Shown in pieces: positions 1 through 8,871 of a stretch of DNA of 64,000 nt. This DNA is from Cryobacterium gelidum. GTDB taxonomy: Bacteria; Actinomycetota; Actinomycetes; Actinomycetales; Microbacteriaceae. Where the stretch lies: assembly GCF_004403985.1 (NCBI RefSeq), contig NZ_SOHL01000006.1, forward strand, positions 1 to 64,000. The letters run 5' to 3'. Each line of letters opens with the position of its first letter. The first letter of the stretch is position 1. A program made the position numbers and the translations under genes. Under the pieces are notes generated by a model. That model saw nothing but the letters and a program-made list of their open reading frames with translations, was not told the origin of the DNA and searched no databases.

Positions 1-279
1 GTTGAGATGGCCTGGCATGAGGAGCTCACCGAAGCGACAGGAGTTCCGATCTACTTCGCAGAACGCTCCAGCCCCTGGCAGCGCGGCGCGAACGAGAACT
101 TCAACGGACTGGCCCGCCAGTACTTTCCCAAGGGCACCAACCTGGCCCTGCACAGCTCTAAGCACGTTGACCACGTCGTCCTGGAACTCAACGATCGACC
201 TCGGAAAACACTCGGCTACGACACCCCGTCTGAGCGATTCAACGCCGAACGCGACACGCCCGAAGTGAATCCGCGATAG
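1..279 (+). CDS. IS30-family transposase, C-terminal part (cut by window edge)
   Basis: This is the end of a DDE transposase open from the first base, so the 5' part lies outside the window. The residues around SPWQRGANENFNG carry the last catalytic Glu of the IS30 family, followed by the usual RQYFPKGT and NDRPRKTLGY stretches near the C-terminus. It resembles the transposase at 7672-8865 but is clearly a different element, with many substitutions in the shared block. I cannot tell whether the full gene is intact. No terminal inverted repeat was recognised downstream of the stop. Confidence 0.85.
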   Translation, partial: VEMAWHEELTEATGVPIYFAERSSPWQRGANENFNGLARQYFPKGTNLALHSSKHVDHVVLELNDRPRKTLGYDTPSERFNAERDTPEVNPR

Positions 280-673
280 CCTCGAAATGCCCGGAAATCC
301 GCCGGACATTCACGCTTCTGTTGCGTCGACCATCAGAATCCGCCCCCCGTCGATCGGGCATTTTCTCGGGCGGGTCTTACGGGAATGAAGCATCCTGCCT
401 TCATAGGGCACCCGCGTATCATGACCACGCCGTGTGTTGTCCCGGTGGAGGTCCGGCTTGCGGGCGATCCACCCGGTGTTTGCGTTCGCGTTGGAGTGAA
501 TGGTTTCGCTTGAGTGGCAGGGCGGTTCCACTGAGTCGCCGCAACAGTTACTTTGATGAGGTTACGAAGGTCGGGTCTGGCGAGCATTGGTTTGCGGTGA
601 CGGAATCGTCTCCGTTGACAGAGAGATGTCAAGTTCCGACACCAAGCAACCTCTCGCAACCGAAAGGTAGATC
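280..673. other. Non-coding stretch with one spacer element
   Basis: I see no convincing gene here. ORFs on both strands lack family resemblance and overlap each other. The only structured item is the spacer element at 441-466. The stretch separates the IS30 fragment from the first small gene of the accessory region. Confidence 0.5.
441..466 (+). repeat. Spacer element copy 1
   Basis: Left arm CCCGGTGGAG, centre GGTCCGG, right arm CTTGCGGGCG. It is a clear member of the dispersed family and the leftmost copy seen. Confidence 0.7.
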
Positions 674-955
674 GTGATGCATGCCGCCCACCGACGAACT
701 ATTCGCATGTTCGCGGACTGCGACGGACCCTTGTGGGAGAACGACCACCCCAACTACGCCATGGAGCCCAGCGACTACGACCTTCCCGAAGGTCTCGCCG
801 AAGAACTGGTGGAATGGAATCGGCAGTTTGGCGTTCTTATGAGTGCCCGGGCAAAGCGGCGGGCCTGGCGAGAATGGCGAAGAGCGGGTCGAGCGCTCGC
901 AGATCGCGTCGCCGAGGTGGTTCGTGACTACGCGGATGTATCGTACGAGCCGTGA
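674..955 (+). CDS. Small hypothetical protein
   Basis: A 93-residue soluble protein that I do not recognise. It starts GTG-ATG, with a GAAAGG ribosome-binding site six bases before the GTG and nine before the ATG, so either could be the start. An acidic, aromatic N-terminal part (DCDGPLWENDHPNYAMEPSDY) is followed by an Arg/Ala-rich helix and a Tyr-containing tail. There is no signal peptide or membrane segment. It stands alone, flanked by spacer elements on both sides, as expected of a single-gene cassette. Confidence 0.6.
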   Translation: MMHAAHRRTIRMFADCDGPLWENDHPNYAMEPSDYDLPEGLAEELVEWNRQFGVLMSARAKRRAWREWRRAGRALADRVAEVVRDYADVSYEP

Positions 956-1175
956 AATAGTCGGGTTAGCCTGACCGTGGGCGGCGAATCGTGCGAAGAG
1001 CGGACTGCTCCCGAATGGCCTCCGAAGCCGACTCTGGTGAAGGTATGGGTGAGGTACGGACCGGTGCCGCTCTAGGTGGAGCGGAACGCGGTCGTGGATG
1101 AAGAAGGCTGTTGCTGTTCCCCTCTGACACGAGAGCACCAGCCCACGCGACCGCGTTAGCCGGCCCCCGATCTGG

Positions 1176-1201
1176 CCCGGTGACGGTCCGCCTCACGGAT
1201 G
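1176..1201 (+). repeat. Spacer element copy 2
   Basis: Left arm CCCGGTGACG, centre GTCCG, right arm CCTCACGGATG. It lies 32 bp beyond the stop of the minus-strand gene that ends at 1234. Confidence 0.6.
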
Positions 1202-1233
1202 CCTTCAATCGGCAGGGCTCACGTAGGAATTAG

Positions 1234-1674
1234 CTAGTCGAAGATATTGCCGTTCCAGCCCTCAGGGCCGGCGGCAGCTTTGAGGCGAAGGTGATCGTGT
1301 TCGTCGCTCCTTCGCCATCCATAGGGTTCGACAGACACGTAGCTGACACCGTCGGAGGCCGTGCGGGAGCGGCTCGCGCCGAGACCAAGTGTGAACACTT
1401 CTTCGTCTATCCAGATCAGGAGCTGGTTCACCCAATCTTCCGCATTTGCGGGCGGAGCGTATAACCAGTACTGGGGGGAATCCGAGGACACCAAGGAGAC
1501 AACTAGCCTGGCGGTCAGGCCATCCCGTTGCTGCAGTTCGATGTCAGCGAAGCCTTCGCCTGCGACAACGTCGGTGATGCGGTAGTCGTAGGGTTCTTCT
1601 CGTTTTCGCCCATTGGCACACCACCAGCTATCGAGGCTCTGGAGTATCCGAATAATGTCCTTATCCGCAATCAT
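1234..1674 (-). CDS. Hypothetical protein, 146 aa
   Basis: An acidic soluble protein that I do not recognise. The open frame extends upstream to 1872, but that extension is low-complexity and overlaps the next gene, so I place the start at the ATG at 1674 (MIADKDIIRIL). The protein has an alpha/beta-like pattern with several Trp residues (WW near residue 16, WLYAPP, WVNQLLIWIDEE) and ends GWNGNIFD. It follows the acetyltransferase at 1809-2414 on the same strand, but spacer copy 3 lies between them, so co-transcription is doubtful. Confidence 0.6.
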   Translation of the reverse strand: MIADKDIIRILQSLDSWWCANGRKREEPYDYRITDVVAGEGFADIELQQRDGLTARLVVSLVSSDSPQYWLYAPPANAEDWVNQLLIWIDEEVFTLGLGASRSRTASDGVSYVSVEPYGWRRSDEHDHLRLKAAAGPEGWNGNIFD

Positions 1675-1737
1675 GCTGCCAGTATGGGGCGCGAGCTGCG
1701 ACTTACCAGCGGGCGGAGCGGTCACGATCGAATAGCG

Positions 1738-1763
1738 CCCTGTGAGGGTTCGCCTTACGGAGT
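1738..1763 (+). repeat. Spacer element copy 3
   Basis: Left part CCCTGTGAGG, centre GTTCG, right part CCTTACGGAG. It lies between two minus-strand genes but reads in the plus direction like the other copies. Confidence 0.7.
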
Positions 1764-1808
1764 GAGGCCGTTGTGAAATCAGGCGGCCCAGCCGACGATG
1801 CGACGCAA

Positions 1809-2414
1809 TTATTGGAGGGAGAATTCCCTCGTGGTCAAGGAATGCCGAAGGCCCAGGCGCACGGCTGGCCATTCACTTGCAGTGATGGAAAATATGACGG
1901 TGTCGCGGAGAGCGCCGTCCGGTCCAACTGAGTGGCTGCGCAGCACTCCATCTTCCTTTGCGCCCAAAGCAGCTATTGCCTTTCGTGATTGGCGGTTGTG
2001 CCAGTGAGTACGAAACTCGACGGCAATGCAGTCCAAAACGTCGAAGGCGTACGTCAGCTGGAGGAGCTTGGCCTCTCGGTTCACGCCCGTACCTTGAGCG
2101 CTTCTCGCCAGCCAAGTGGAGCCGATTTCTAATCGCTGCGCATCGGCGCTCGGGTTCATAAAGGTCGTCATGCCGACGATCCGCCCCGTTGACGATTGCC
2201 GAGTGGCCCATGGCAGCATTTTTCCCTGCTCGTGGAGGCTGAGTCGGCGTTCAACCTCCGTGGTCATCGCCTCGGGGTGCGGTATTGATGTGTACCAAGC
2301 ACGCCAGAGTTCTGCTTCGTTCGCAGCTTCACGGAGCTCGGCTACGTGATCGAATGACAGGGGCTCAAGGGTTACGAGCGATCCTGCGAGCGTGGGCGAT
2401 TCTGTGAGCTGCAT
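1809..2414 (-). CDS. GNAT N-acetyltransferase, RimJ/RimL type
   Basis: A 201-residue acetyl-CoA-dependent N-acyltransferase of the ribosomal-protein type. It has the expected layout: an N-terminal strand (GSLVTLEPLSFDHVAEL), a substrate region, the strand IVGMTTFMNPSADAQRLEIGSTWL, a pyrophosphate-binding stretch around SAQGTGVNREAKLLQL, and the late NRQSRKAIAALGAKEDGVLR motif typical of RimL-like proteins. The substrate cannot be read from sequence; relatives modify protein N-termini, amino acids or antibiotics. It is divergent from the GNAT at 2573. Confidence 0.85.
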   Translation of the reverse strand: MQLTESPTLAGSLVTLEPLSFDHVAELREAANEAELWRAWYTSIPHPEAMTTEVERRLSLHEQGKMLPWATRQSSTGRIVGMTTFMNPSADAQRLEIGSTWLARSAQGTGVNREAKLLQLTYAFDVLDCIAVEFRTHWHNRQSRKAIAALGAKEDGVLRSHSVGPDGALRDTVIFSITASEWPAVRLGLRHSLTTREFSLQ

Positions 2415-2572
2415 GCTCCGACACTATGGCACCCGGAAACCTCGTGCGCTTCGGGCGGTATGCGCCGCACCAGGGACTGAACCCGGAGGAGGTTCCCTCC
2501 TAAGTCTCGATCATCCGTGGAGCGACGGTCACTCGGCTTGCGTCCCGTCTACAGTTCCGATTCAGTGGAGTC

Positions 2573-3007
2573 ATGACGAATGCTTCTTACCGGTTCTCTG
2601 CACGTGCCGGCGATATGGACCGCGAGCAGATCCACGCGTGGTTGAGCCGCGAGGCATACTGGGCGACGGGGCGACCCCGTGCCCTTCAGGATGCCGCAAT
2701 CGACGCATCCACCAATTTCGGCATGTTCGACTCAGCCAGCGGACGGCAGGTAGCTTATGCCCGAGTCGTGACCGACTCGGTAACATTCGCGTGGCTCTGC
2801 GACGTCTTCGTGGACCCAAAGGTCCGCGGACACGGCGTGGGGGTCGCACTCATGGAGAACGTCTGCGCGCTACTCGACGATCTGCATCTGAAGCGTGTCG
2901 TACTTTCCACCGGGGACGCCCACGGTCTCTACGAGAAATTCGGTTTCGAGCCCCTCGCTCAGCCTGAAAAATGGATGGCAAGGACTGCAGCGACACCAGA
3001 AACCTGA
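2573..3007 (+). CDS. GNAT N-acetyltransferase, small
   Basis: A 144-residue single-domain GNAT. The acetyl-CoA loop is VDPKVRGHGVGVALME (residues about 82-97) and the C-terminal strand is LYEKFGFEPL, both diagnostic. GTGGAG lies just before the ATG as a weak ribosome-binding site. Substrate unknown. It is divergent from the RimL-type gene across about 160 bp and is followed 12 bp after its stop by spacer copy 4. Confidence 0.88.
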   Translation: MTNASYRFSARAGDMDREQIHAWLSREAYWATGRPRALQDAAIDASTNFGMFDSASGRQVAYARVVTDSVTFAWLCDVFVDPKVRGHGVGVALMENVCALLDDLHLKRVVLSTGDAHGLYEKFGFEPLAQPEKWMARTAATPET

Positions 3008-3019
3008 GCCGAGAGCAAT

Positions 3020-3045
3020 CCCGCTGAGGGTTCGTCATACGGGCG
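3020..3045 (+). repeat. Spacer element copy 4
   Basis: Left arm CCCGCTGAGG, centre GTTCG, right arm TCATACGGGCG. This is one of the best-preserved copies and lies just downstream of a stop codon. Confidence 0.75.
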
Positions 3046-3201
3046 ATGACAGGCTGTGATGATGATCATGACTCTGCACTTCACCGTTCCCACCTGGCTC
3101 CGAGCCTGAGCCATTCGAGCGGCGACACCAGATGTTCACCAACACTCGCTAGTGTCGCCACAGAACTAATTTGGTACAACCGGGCCTGATTTGGGGGAAA
3201 A

Positions 3202-3873
3202 ATGCTCGCCATTATTAAGTCGCGTAAATCATGGGCGGCGCTGTTTGTACTGACGTCGTCCGCCCTCGTTTTCCTCTCGGGTTGTGCGAACGCCACCCCT
3301 GGCCCAGCGGCCTCAAGCTCGACAGCCCCAGCGAGCTCGCTCGCGCTCACCCTCGACGTCGCGGGTCAAGAACAACTCGACTGGGAATGGGAGCGAGTGT
3401 TACGCGAATCGCCCGATGCGGTGCGACCGATGATCGACATCGTTCGCTTCGTTGACAACGATGACTGGGGAACGGCAAGGGAAAGCTGCATGCACGATTT
3501 GGGCTGGCCCGACGTGCGCGCCACAGCGGATGGCGGGCTGGAGTCCGGCATGATTCAAAACTCCCAGCTCGGAGCGCATGCTCTGGCCATGTATACGTGT
3601 AACGCGAAGTACCCGATGGATCCGAAGTACAACGTGCCGCTTACCGACGAGGGTCTCGGGGAGTTGTTTGACTATTTCACCGATGAGCTCCAGCCCTGCT
3701 TAGCGGCCGAAGGGTACGACACCCCGGAGGCTCCGAGCCGGGAAACGTTCATCGATACCTACGCCGAGACGGGTGGTTGGAACCTCTACGAGGGCGTAGC
3801 CGGAGGCGGACAGTCCGAATGGAATGAGATCAACAAGAAGTGTCCGCAGCTTCCTGCCGACGTCGATGAGTGA
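3202..3873 (+). CDS. Secreted lipoprotein, function unknown
   Basis: A 223-residue lipoprotein. The N-terminus is a basic segment plus a hydrophobic helix ending in the lipobox LSGC, so the mature protein is lipid-anchored outside the membrane. A Ser/Ala/Pro linker follows, then an acidic domain with paired cysteines. The start has a GGGGG ribosome-binding site. Its stop lies inside the first codons of the next gene (8-bp overlap), which makes it the first gene of an operon with an adaptor protein, an ABC ATPase and a permease. A partner or substrate-sensing role for that transporter is an inference. Confidence 0.8.
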   Translation: MLAIIKSRKSWAALFVLTSSALVFLSGCANATPGPAASSSTAPASSLALTLDVAGQEQLDWEWERVLRESPDAVRPMIDIVRFVDNDDWGTARESCMHDLGWPDVRATADGGLESGMIQNSQLGAHALAMYTCNAKYPMDPKYNVPLTDEGLGELFDYFTDELQPCLAAEGYDTPEAPSRETFIDTYAETGGWNLYEGVAGGGQSEWNEINKKCPQLPADVDE

Positions 3874-4945
3874 CGCAGCAGCAGTGCGCTCACCGCGCTG
3901 GGCGCGCTGGGTGACCGGTCTGCTGGTAGCAGTCGGGGCTGGCGCCGGTGTGGGGTGGGCGGCGACGACCGCGCTCACACCCCCGACAGATGTTGTGGCC
4001 ACAACCGCGTTCACCCTCGTCGAGGTTGTGCCCGGCGAGGTGGGGTCGAGCATCAACCTGAACACGGTGGCGCAGTGGACTCCGGTGCCCGCCGGATCAA
4101 ACCAGGCAGTCGGCACCGTCACCTCCGTGAATGTCACCGCGGGCCAAAGCGTCGCGGTCGGGGCGACGCTCTACACCGTGAACCTGCGACCGGTCGTGAT
4201 CGCCCAGGGCCAGGTGCCGGCGTTCCGTGCGCTGGCGCAGGACGCTGAAGGAGCGGATGTCACGCAGCTGCAGCAGGCACTCACCGACCTGGCGCTCTAC
4301 ACTGATGCGGTCGATGGACAGTTCGGCCCCCGCACCACCACGGCGGTCAAGACGTGGCAGAAGTCTCTGGGCGTTCCCGCCGACGGCGTCGTGCAGCCGG
4401 GCGACATCATCTTTGTCCCGACGCTGCCGACCCAGGTAGCTCTCGATACCGAGATCGTCACGCGTGGGGCGCTCCTCACCGGCGGAGAAAACGTCGTGCG
4501 GGCGTTACCGGCCGCGCCCATCTTCACCGTACCGGTCAGCGAATCCCAGGCCGCGTTGATGCCCACGGGTACCCGGGTAGAAATCACCAGCATCGACGGC
4601 GGCATTTGGGAAGGGTTCGTGGCCGACCAGGCCGCTGATGAGACCGGACTGATTGTCATCACCCTCGTGGGCAAAGACGGCGCGGTCATCTGCGCCGATG
4701 CCTGCGCGAGCATCCCCGTCACGGAGCAGTCGCTGCTGTCATCACGGATCGTCACGGTGGAATCGATCGCCGGACTGATGGTCCCGAGTGCCGCGCTGCT
4801 CAGCGCGGCCGACGGCACCGCATCCGTCATCGACAACGCCGGCACGAGTCATCCCGTGACGGTGGTCACCAGCGCCCGCGGAATGTCGATCATTGACGGC
4901 GTCGCCGACGGCACCTCGGTGCGCATCCCGGCGACGGCCGACTAG
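3866..4945 (+). CDS. Efflux adaptor with peptidoglycan-binding domain
   Basis: A 359-residue membrane-anchored adaptor. One N-terminal transmembrane helix (about residues 15-35) is followed by a HlyD/MacA-like beta domain with VTSVNVTAGQSVAVGATLYTV. A PG_binding_1 domain follows at about residues 120-165 (DVTQLQQALTDLALYTDAVDGQFGPRT), then more beta structure. The ATG at 3866 overlaps the previous stop; the frame upstream of it is only a shadow. In actinomycetes such adaptors sit next to MacB-like ABC ATPase/permease pairs, as here, and are thought to link the permease to cell-wall export. Confidence 0.85.
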   Translation: MSDAAAVRSPRWARWVTGLLVAVGAGAGVGWAATTALTPPTDVVATTAFTLVEVVPGEVGSSINLNTVAQWTPVPAGSNQAVGTVTSVNVTAGQSVAVGATLYTVNLRPVVIAQGQVPAFRALAQDAEGADVTQLQQALTDLALYTDAVDGQFGPRTTTAVKTWQKSLGVPADGVVQPGDIIFVPTLPTQVALDTEIVTRGALLTGGENVVRALPAAPIFTVPVSESQAALMPTGTRVEITSIDGGIWEGFVADQAADETGLIVITLVGKDGAVICADACASIPVTEQSLLSSRIVTVESIAGLMVPSAALLSAADGTASVIDNAGTSHPVTVVTSARGMSIIDGVADGTSVRIPATAD

Positions 4946-4947
4946 CC

Positions 4948-5595
4948 ATGGTCGATACCATCCGGATGGCCGCCCGCGACATCACCTTCGGCTACGTTCC
5001 GACCGCACCGATCCTGGCGGACTGGAGCGCGGACTTCCACGCCGGAGAGGTGGTCGCCATCCTCGGCCCGTCCGGGCGCGGCAAGTCCACCCTGCTCTAC
5101 GTGCTCGGCCTCATGCTCAAACCCACCGCCGGACAGGTGCAGATCGACGGGACGGATGCTGCGCACCGGCGCGACGCAGACCGCGCCGGTTTACGGGCGC
5201 ATCAGTATGGCTTCGTCTTTCAAGACGCTGCCCTCGATGCCACCCGAACGGTGCTGGACAACATCATCGAGACCACCCTCTACCGCGGAACCCCCAGGAA
5301 GCCGACCATTCGTCGCGCGCACGAGCTGATGGACCAGTTCGGCGTCGCGCTGCGAGCGGGGGCGAAACCGGGTCAGGTGTCGGGCGGTCAGGCGCAACGC
5401 ATCGCGCTCTGCCGTGCCCTACTCAACGACCCGCAGATTCTGCTCGCGGACGAGCCCACCGGCAACCTCGATCCGGCCTCATCCGACCTCGTCGTCGATG
5501 CCCTGCACGCTCAGGCCCACCGCGGCGCGGCCGTCATCGTCGTCACCCACGACCCGGCACTGGTCGCCCGCTGCGACCGCCGACTCGAACTATGA
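4948..5595 (+). CDS. ABC transporter ATP-binding protein, MacB/LolD type
   Basis: A 215-residue ATPase of the family that pairs with FtsX-like permeases. Walker A is GPSGRGKST (about residues 40-48), the Q-loop is FVFQDAAL, the signature is VSGGQAQR, Walker B is ILLADEPTGNLD and the H-loop is VVTHDP. It starts two bases after the previous stop and ends in an ATGA overlap with the permease, so the three are translationally coupled. It is a complete, normal-looking subunit. Confidence 0.95.
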   Translation: MVDTIRMAARDITFGYVPTAPILADWSADFHAGEVVAILGPSGRGKSTLLYVLGLMLKPTAGQVQIDGTDAAHRRDADRAGLRAHQYGFVFQDAALDATRTVLDNIIETTLYRGTPRKPTIRRAHELMDQFGVALRAGAKPGQVSGGQAQRIALCRALLNDPQILLADEPTGNLDPASSDLVVDALHAQAHRGAAVIVVTHDPALVARCDRRLEL

Positions 5596-6698
5596 GCGCG
5601 CTGCGCCGGTGGGCTGCCGTGGTGCGGGAAGCGTTGGCGACGGCGTGGGCGCAACCCGTCGCATCCGTTGTCACCATCGTCATGGTCGCCGGTATGTGTG
5701 CCACGGTACTGCTGACGACTGGACGCACGGTCGGGGCGGAGCAGGCCGTGCTCGGCTCAATCGACTCGGAGGGGACGCGTTCCATCATCATTCGTGCCGA
5801 CACCGACGCCGGGCTCGACGCCACAGTGCTGGACCGGCTGGCACACATCGACGGCATCCAATGGGCTGGAGCGTTCGGTATCGCCCAGGACGTCACCAAC
5901 CTCCAATTTGCCGGCGCGACCAAGGTCCCCATGCGCTTGGCCTGGAGCAGCCAACTCAACCACCTCGGGATCACCACGCTGCCGCCAGTGAGCAACGCCT
6001 CGATCTGGGCATCACCGACTGCGCTGGCGGGCCTGGGAATGCCGGACGCCGTCGGGGCTGTCGTGGACGACTCCGGCGTCGACTTCGCCGTCACCGGGAG
6101 CCTGACCGTTCCGGACTTTCTCGCCTTCCTTGAACCCCTCGTCATCGCCCCGCAGACCGAAAACACCCCGGGAACGGTCGCCGTGCTCATTGTCATCGCC
6201 GACCGCCCCGACCTGGTCGCTCCCGTCTCCGACGCGGTGCGATCCATCCTGGCGGTCACCGATCCCGCCAAAGTGACCCTGACCACGAGTGAAAACCTCG
6301 CCGCACTCCGTGGCCTGGTTGAAGGACAGCTGGATTCGTTCGGCCGCAGCCTCGTCGTCGTCGTTTTCGCACTGACCGCGGTGCTGGTGGCAGCGATTCT
6401 TTACGGCCTGGTGATGCTGCGTCGCAAGGACTTCGGGCGCCGCCGCGCCTTGGGCGCCTCCCAAGCCCTGATCATCTCGCTGCTCCTCACGCAAACCGGT
6501 GCCCTCGCCCTGGTCGGTGCCACGATCGGCAGCATTGCAGCGTCGATCGGGCTGACCGCCTCCGGAGATCCACTCCCGGGCTGGGACTTCGTCGGCGCCG
6601 TCGCACTCCTGTCGACCACCATCGGCGTGATCGCGGCCCTGGTACCCGCGCTGGCGGCCGCCCGCCGCGATCCGCTCAAAGAACTCCGCGTGCCGTAA
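5592..6698 (+). CDS. FtsX-like ABC transporter permease
   Basis: A 368-residue permease with MacB/FtsX topology. One N-terminal helix (about residues 18-40) is followed by a large external domain of about 200 residues and three C-terminal helices ending in the family motif RRDPLKELRVP. It starts inside the ATGA overlap with the ATPase gene; a longer open frame upstream is antiparallel noise over the ATPase. With the adaptor and lipoprotein it forms a mechanotransmission-type exporter, substrate unknown. Spacer copy 5 follows about 90 bp downstream. Confidence 0.93.
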   Translation: MSALRRWAAVVREALATAWAQPVASVVTIVMVAGMCATVLLTTGRTVGAEQAVLGSIDSEGTRSIIIRADTDAGLDATVLDRLAHIDGIQWAGAFGIAQDVTNLQFAGATKVPMRLAWSSQLNHLGITTLPPVSNASIWASPTALAGLGMPDAVGAVVDDSGVDFAVTGSLTVPDFLAFLEPLVIAPQTENTPGTVAVLIVIADRPDLVAPVSDAVRSILAVTDPAKVTLTTSENLAALRGLVEGQLDSFGRSLVVVVFALTAVLVAAILYGLVMLRRKDFGRRRALGASQALIISLLLTQTGALALVGATIGSIAASIGLTASGDPLPGWDFVGAVALLSTTIGVIAALVPALAAARRDPLKELRVP

Positions 6699-6790
6699 CC
6701 AACGGCGCACCGACCAATGTCAGGAAACGAACAGGGCGACATAGCTGATCCAGGATTAATCGCCAAGAGCAGACAGCTCGGCCAAATTGT

Positions 6791-6813
6791 CCCGTAGGGG
6801 GTTGGCGAAACGG
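6791..6813 (+). repeat. Spacer element copy 5 (degenerate)
   Basis: Left arm CCCGTAGGGG, centre GTTGG, then CGAAACGG. The right arm is weak. It separates the efflux operon from the gene at 6948. Confidence 0.4.
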
Positions 6814-6947
6814 ACAGTTTCGGCGCCAGTGCACCCGTCCACGACGATGGGGGCCAGCGGCATCGACACATCCTCTCGCGGCGGTCTAAACATCCGGCTG
6901 GGCCACCCGATATCGTGGATCTGTCGATGGAATGAGACGGAGCGACA

Positions 6948-7550
6948 GTGACGAGTCTGTTTGAGCGCTGGAAGAAAACCGATCCGCGAGCGTGGACAAC
7001 GGAGGCCGTTGAAGGTTGGCTGGAAAAGGAATTTCTGGCCTATGAGATCCCGTTGGCAGCGATTTCCAGTGCGGACTACCGCAATGATGAAGAGGTCCGT
7101 GAAGACCTGATCTACAAGCTGTACACAATCACTCACCCTGATGTACTTCAACGCCTGTACAGCGCAGAAGAGAAAGCGATGAAAGACTGCGGCCCTGAGG
7201 CCTACGAGGACTATTGGAGGAGCCTGTTCCTGAGGCAGAATCATCGCCCGGGAGCCGAAACGTCGCATACGGCATTGACGGATGCGACGTGGCTGGCCTA
7301 CAACTTGCTGACGATTCAGCACGCGCTGGGGCAGCGCACATCGATTGTTCTTGAACGCGAAGGTGGTCAGGTAACCGGGGCCAAAGTATATGGAATGTCC
7401 GATTACCTCAGCACATTCTTGGTCGCGGTGACGGGTTACCGGGAAGCCGGAACCAACGAGCGTAACTACTATTCCATGGTCACTGGCGACGTGAATGATG
7501 TCGGCTTCGATTGGTACCTCGACTGCTTGGCGCGCCACGGAATGATCTAA
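6948..7550 (+). CDS. Hypothetical protein, 200 aa
   Basis: A soluble acidic protein that I do not recognise. It uses a GTG start with GGAG six bases upstream. The sequence looks like a real globular protein with regular helices and balanced composition (LFERWKKTDPRAWTTEAVEGWLEKEF near the N-terminus, YNLLTIQHALGQ in the middle). There is no membrane segment or known catalytic motif. It is monocistronic between spacer copy 5 and the IS30-interrupted copy 6, again one gene per interval. Confidence 0.7.
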   Translation: MTSLFERWKKTDPRAWTTEAVEGWLEKEFLAYEIPLAAISSADYRNDEEVREDLIYKLYTITHPDVLQRLYSAEEKAMKDCGPEAYEDYWRSLFLRQNHRPGAETSHTALTDATWLAYNLLTIQHALGQRTSIVLEREGGQVTGAKVYGMSDYLSTFLVAVTGYREAGTNERNYYSMVTGDVNDVGFDWYLDCLARHGMI

Positions 7551-7607
7551 CAGCGCCGGCGGCTGCTCAGTAAGTCCTACCCGCAACGGACCCGAAAAAC
7601 CCCCCGT

Positions 7608-7626
7608 CCCGCTCAGGGTTTGGCGC
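7608..7626 (+). repeat. Spacer element copy 6, left half, cut by IS30
   Basis: Left arm CCCGCTCAGG and centre GTTTGG are followed at once by the left end of the IS30 element. The matching right half lies on the other side of the element at 8872-8887. Confidence 0.55.
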
Positions 7627-8867
7627 ATTCAACCGGTCGTCGCAACACTCCATTTTTGAGAGGTGTTGCCGATGTGGTCGAAGTTTGAGTTGGTGGAGAT
7701 GCAGGCTCGGTTTTGGGTGTTGATGTCTAAAGGGTCGACGCTGACGGCGGCGTGTGATGCTGTGGGAGTGAATCGACGAACTGGACGGCGTTGGCGTCAA
7801 GCAACGGGAGGGCGGATCCCTGTTCCGGAGGCCGTGAGGTCCGGGCGGTATTTGTGCTTGGAAGAACGGCTACGAATCGCGGACTTGCATGTGACCGGTG
7901 CCGGCGTGCGTGCGATCGCTGCCGAGGTGGGCCGGTCTCCTGCGACGATCAGTCGGGAGTTAGCTCGCGGTGGGTCCAAGGCTGGCCCACGAGCGCGAAC
8001 AAGGTATGCCCCTTATGCGGCGCAGAAGCAGGCTGAGCTTCGCGGGCGCCGTCCCAAGGCCAGCAAATTCGATCACCTGGAACTAGCATCCTTGGTGCAG
8101 ACGAAGCTGTGCGTGAAATGGAGTCCGGAACAAATCAGTGACCACTTGGCGACAGTGTTTTCGGACCGGCAGGAGATGCGGGTGAGCCCCGAAGCGATTT
8201 ACCAAGCACTCTATGCGCAGGGCCGCGGTCATTTGCGTGCTGATCTGCATCAACACTTGCGCACCGGCCGTGCCATCCGGCGTCCGAGACGGCCTGCCGC
8301 GAAGAACTCGGGCAAGATCCCCGACATGATCATGATCAGCGAGCGACCTGCAGAAGTTTCTGACCGTGCCGTACCTGGCCATTGGGAAGGCGATCTGATC
8401 TTGGGGTCACACTGCCGATCGGCCATCGCCACTCTGGTGGAGCGTCAGACCCGCTTCACGATGCTGGTCCACCTTCCCGGCGATCACAGTGCCATCACCG
8501 TTCGCGATGGCCTGTTAGCCACCATCAAAACTCTGCCCGAGCGCTTGGCTAAAACCTTGACCTGGGATCAGGGAACCGAGCTGGCCCAACACCGGCAGAT
8601 AACAATGGCCACCAAGATGTCCATCTACTTCTGTGATCCACACTCGCCGTGGCAACGCGGCTCCAACGAAAACACCAACGGGCTGCTGCGCCAGTATTTC
8701 CCCAAGGGCACCGACCTCTCCGTCCATTCACCCGAGCGGCTCCTGGAAGTGGCCACCGAACTCAACAATCGACCCCGCAAAACACTCGGCGGCATCACAC
8801 CCGCCCAAGCCATGCAACGACTACTCTCAGACCCAGAAAAACCAATCGTTGCGACGACCGGTTGAAT
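7627..8867 (+). mobile_element. IS30-family insertion sequence, complete
   Basis: The element is about 1241 bp, within the usual IS30 size. Its ends are perfect 20-bp inverted repeats, ATTCAACCGGTCGTCGCAAC at 7627-7646 and its complement at 8848-8867; the match extends with one mismatch to 25 bp. The transposase stop lies within the right repeat. I could not identify a clear target-site duplication. The insertion splits a spacer element into halves at 7608-7626 and 8872-8887. Confidence 0.93.
7672..8865 (+). CDS. IS30-family transposase
   Basis: A 397-residue DDE transposase. It has an N-terminal helix-turn-helix (TLTAACDAVGVNRRTGRRW), a second one (GVRAIAAEVGRSPATISREL) and an RNase H-fold core with Asp in GHWEGDLILG, Asp in TWDQGTEL and Glu in GSNENTNGLLRQYFPKG. 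I prefer the ATG at 7672, eight bases after GAGAGG, over the GTG at 7663. The frame is uninterrupted and all three catalytic residues are present, so the enzyme is probably functional. Confidence 0.95.
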   Translation: MWSKFELVEMQARFWVLMSKGSTLTAACDAVGVNRRTGRRWRQATGGRIPVPEAVRSGRYLCLEERLRIADLHVTGAGVRAIAAEVGRSPATISRELARGGSKAGPRARTRYAPYAAQKQAELRGRRPKASKFDHLELASLVQTKLCVKWSPEQISDHLATVFSDRQEMRVSPEAIYQALYAQGRGHLRADLHQHLRTGRAIRRPRRPAAKNSGKIPDMIMISERPAEVSDRAVPGHWEGDLILGSHCRSAIATLVERQTRFTMLVHLPGDHSAITVRDGLLATIKTLPERLAKTLTWDQGTELAQHRQITMATKMSIYFCDPHSPWQRGSNENTNGLLRQYFPKGTDLSVHSPERLLEVATELNNRPRKTLGGITPAQAMQRLLSDPEKPIVATTG

Positions 8868-8871
8868 CCGC

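Noticed and set aside
1675-1872. N-terminal extension of the 146-residue hypothetical protein
   Set aside because: It overlaps the acetyltransferase gene, crosses a spacer element and has no structured sequence.
4893-5591. Long upstream extension of the FtsX permease frame
   Set aside because: It runs out of frame across the ABC ATPase, is Arg/Pro-rich and ignores the clear ATGA coupling at 5592.
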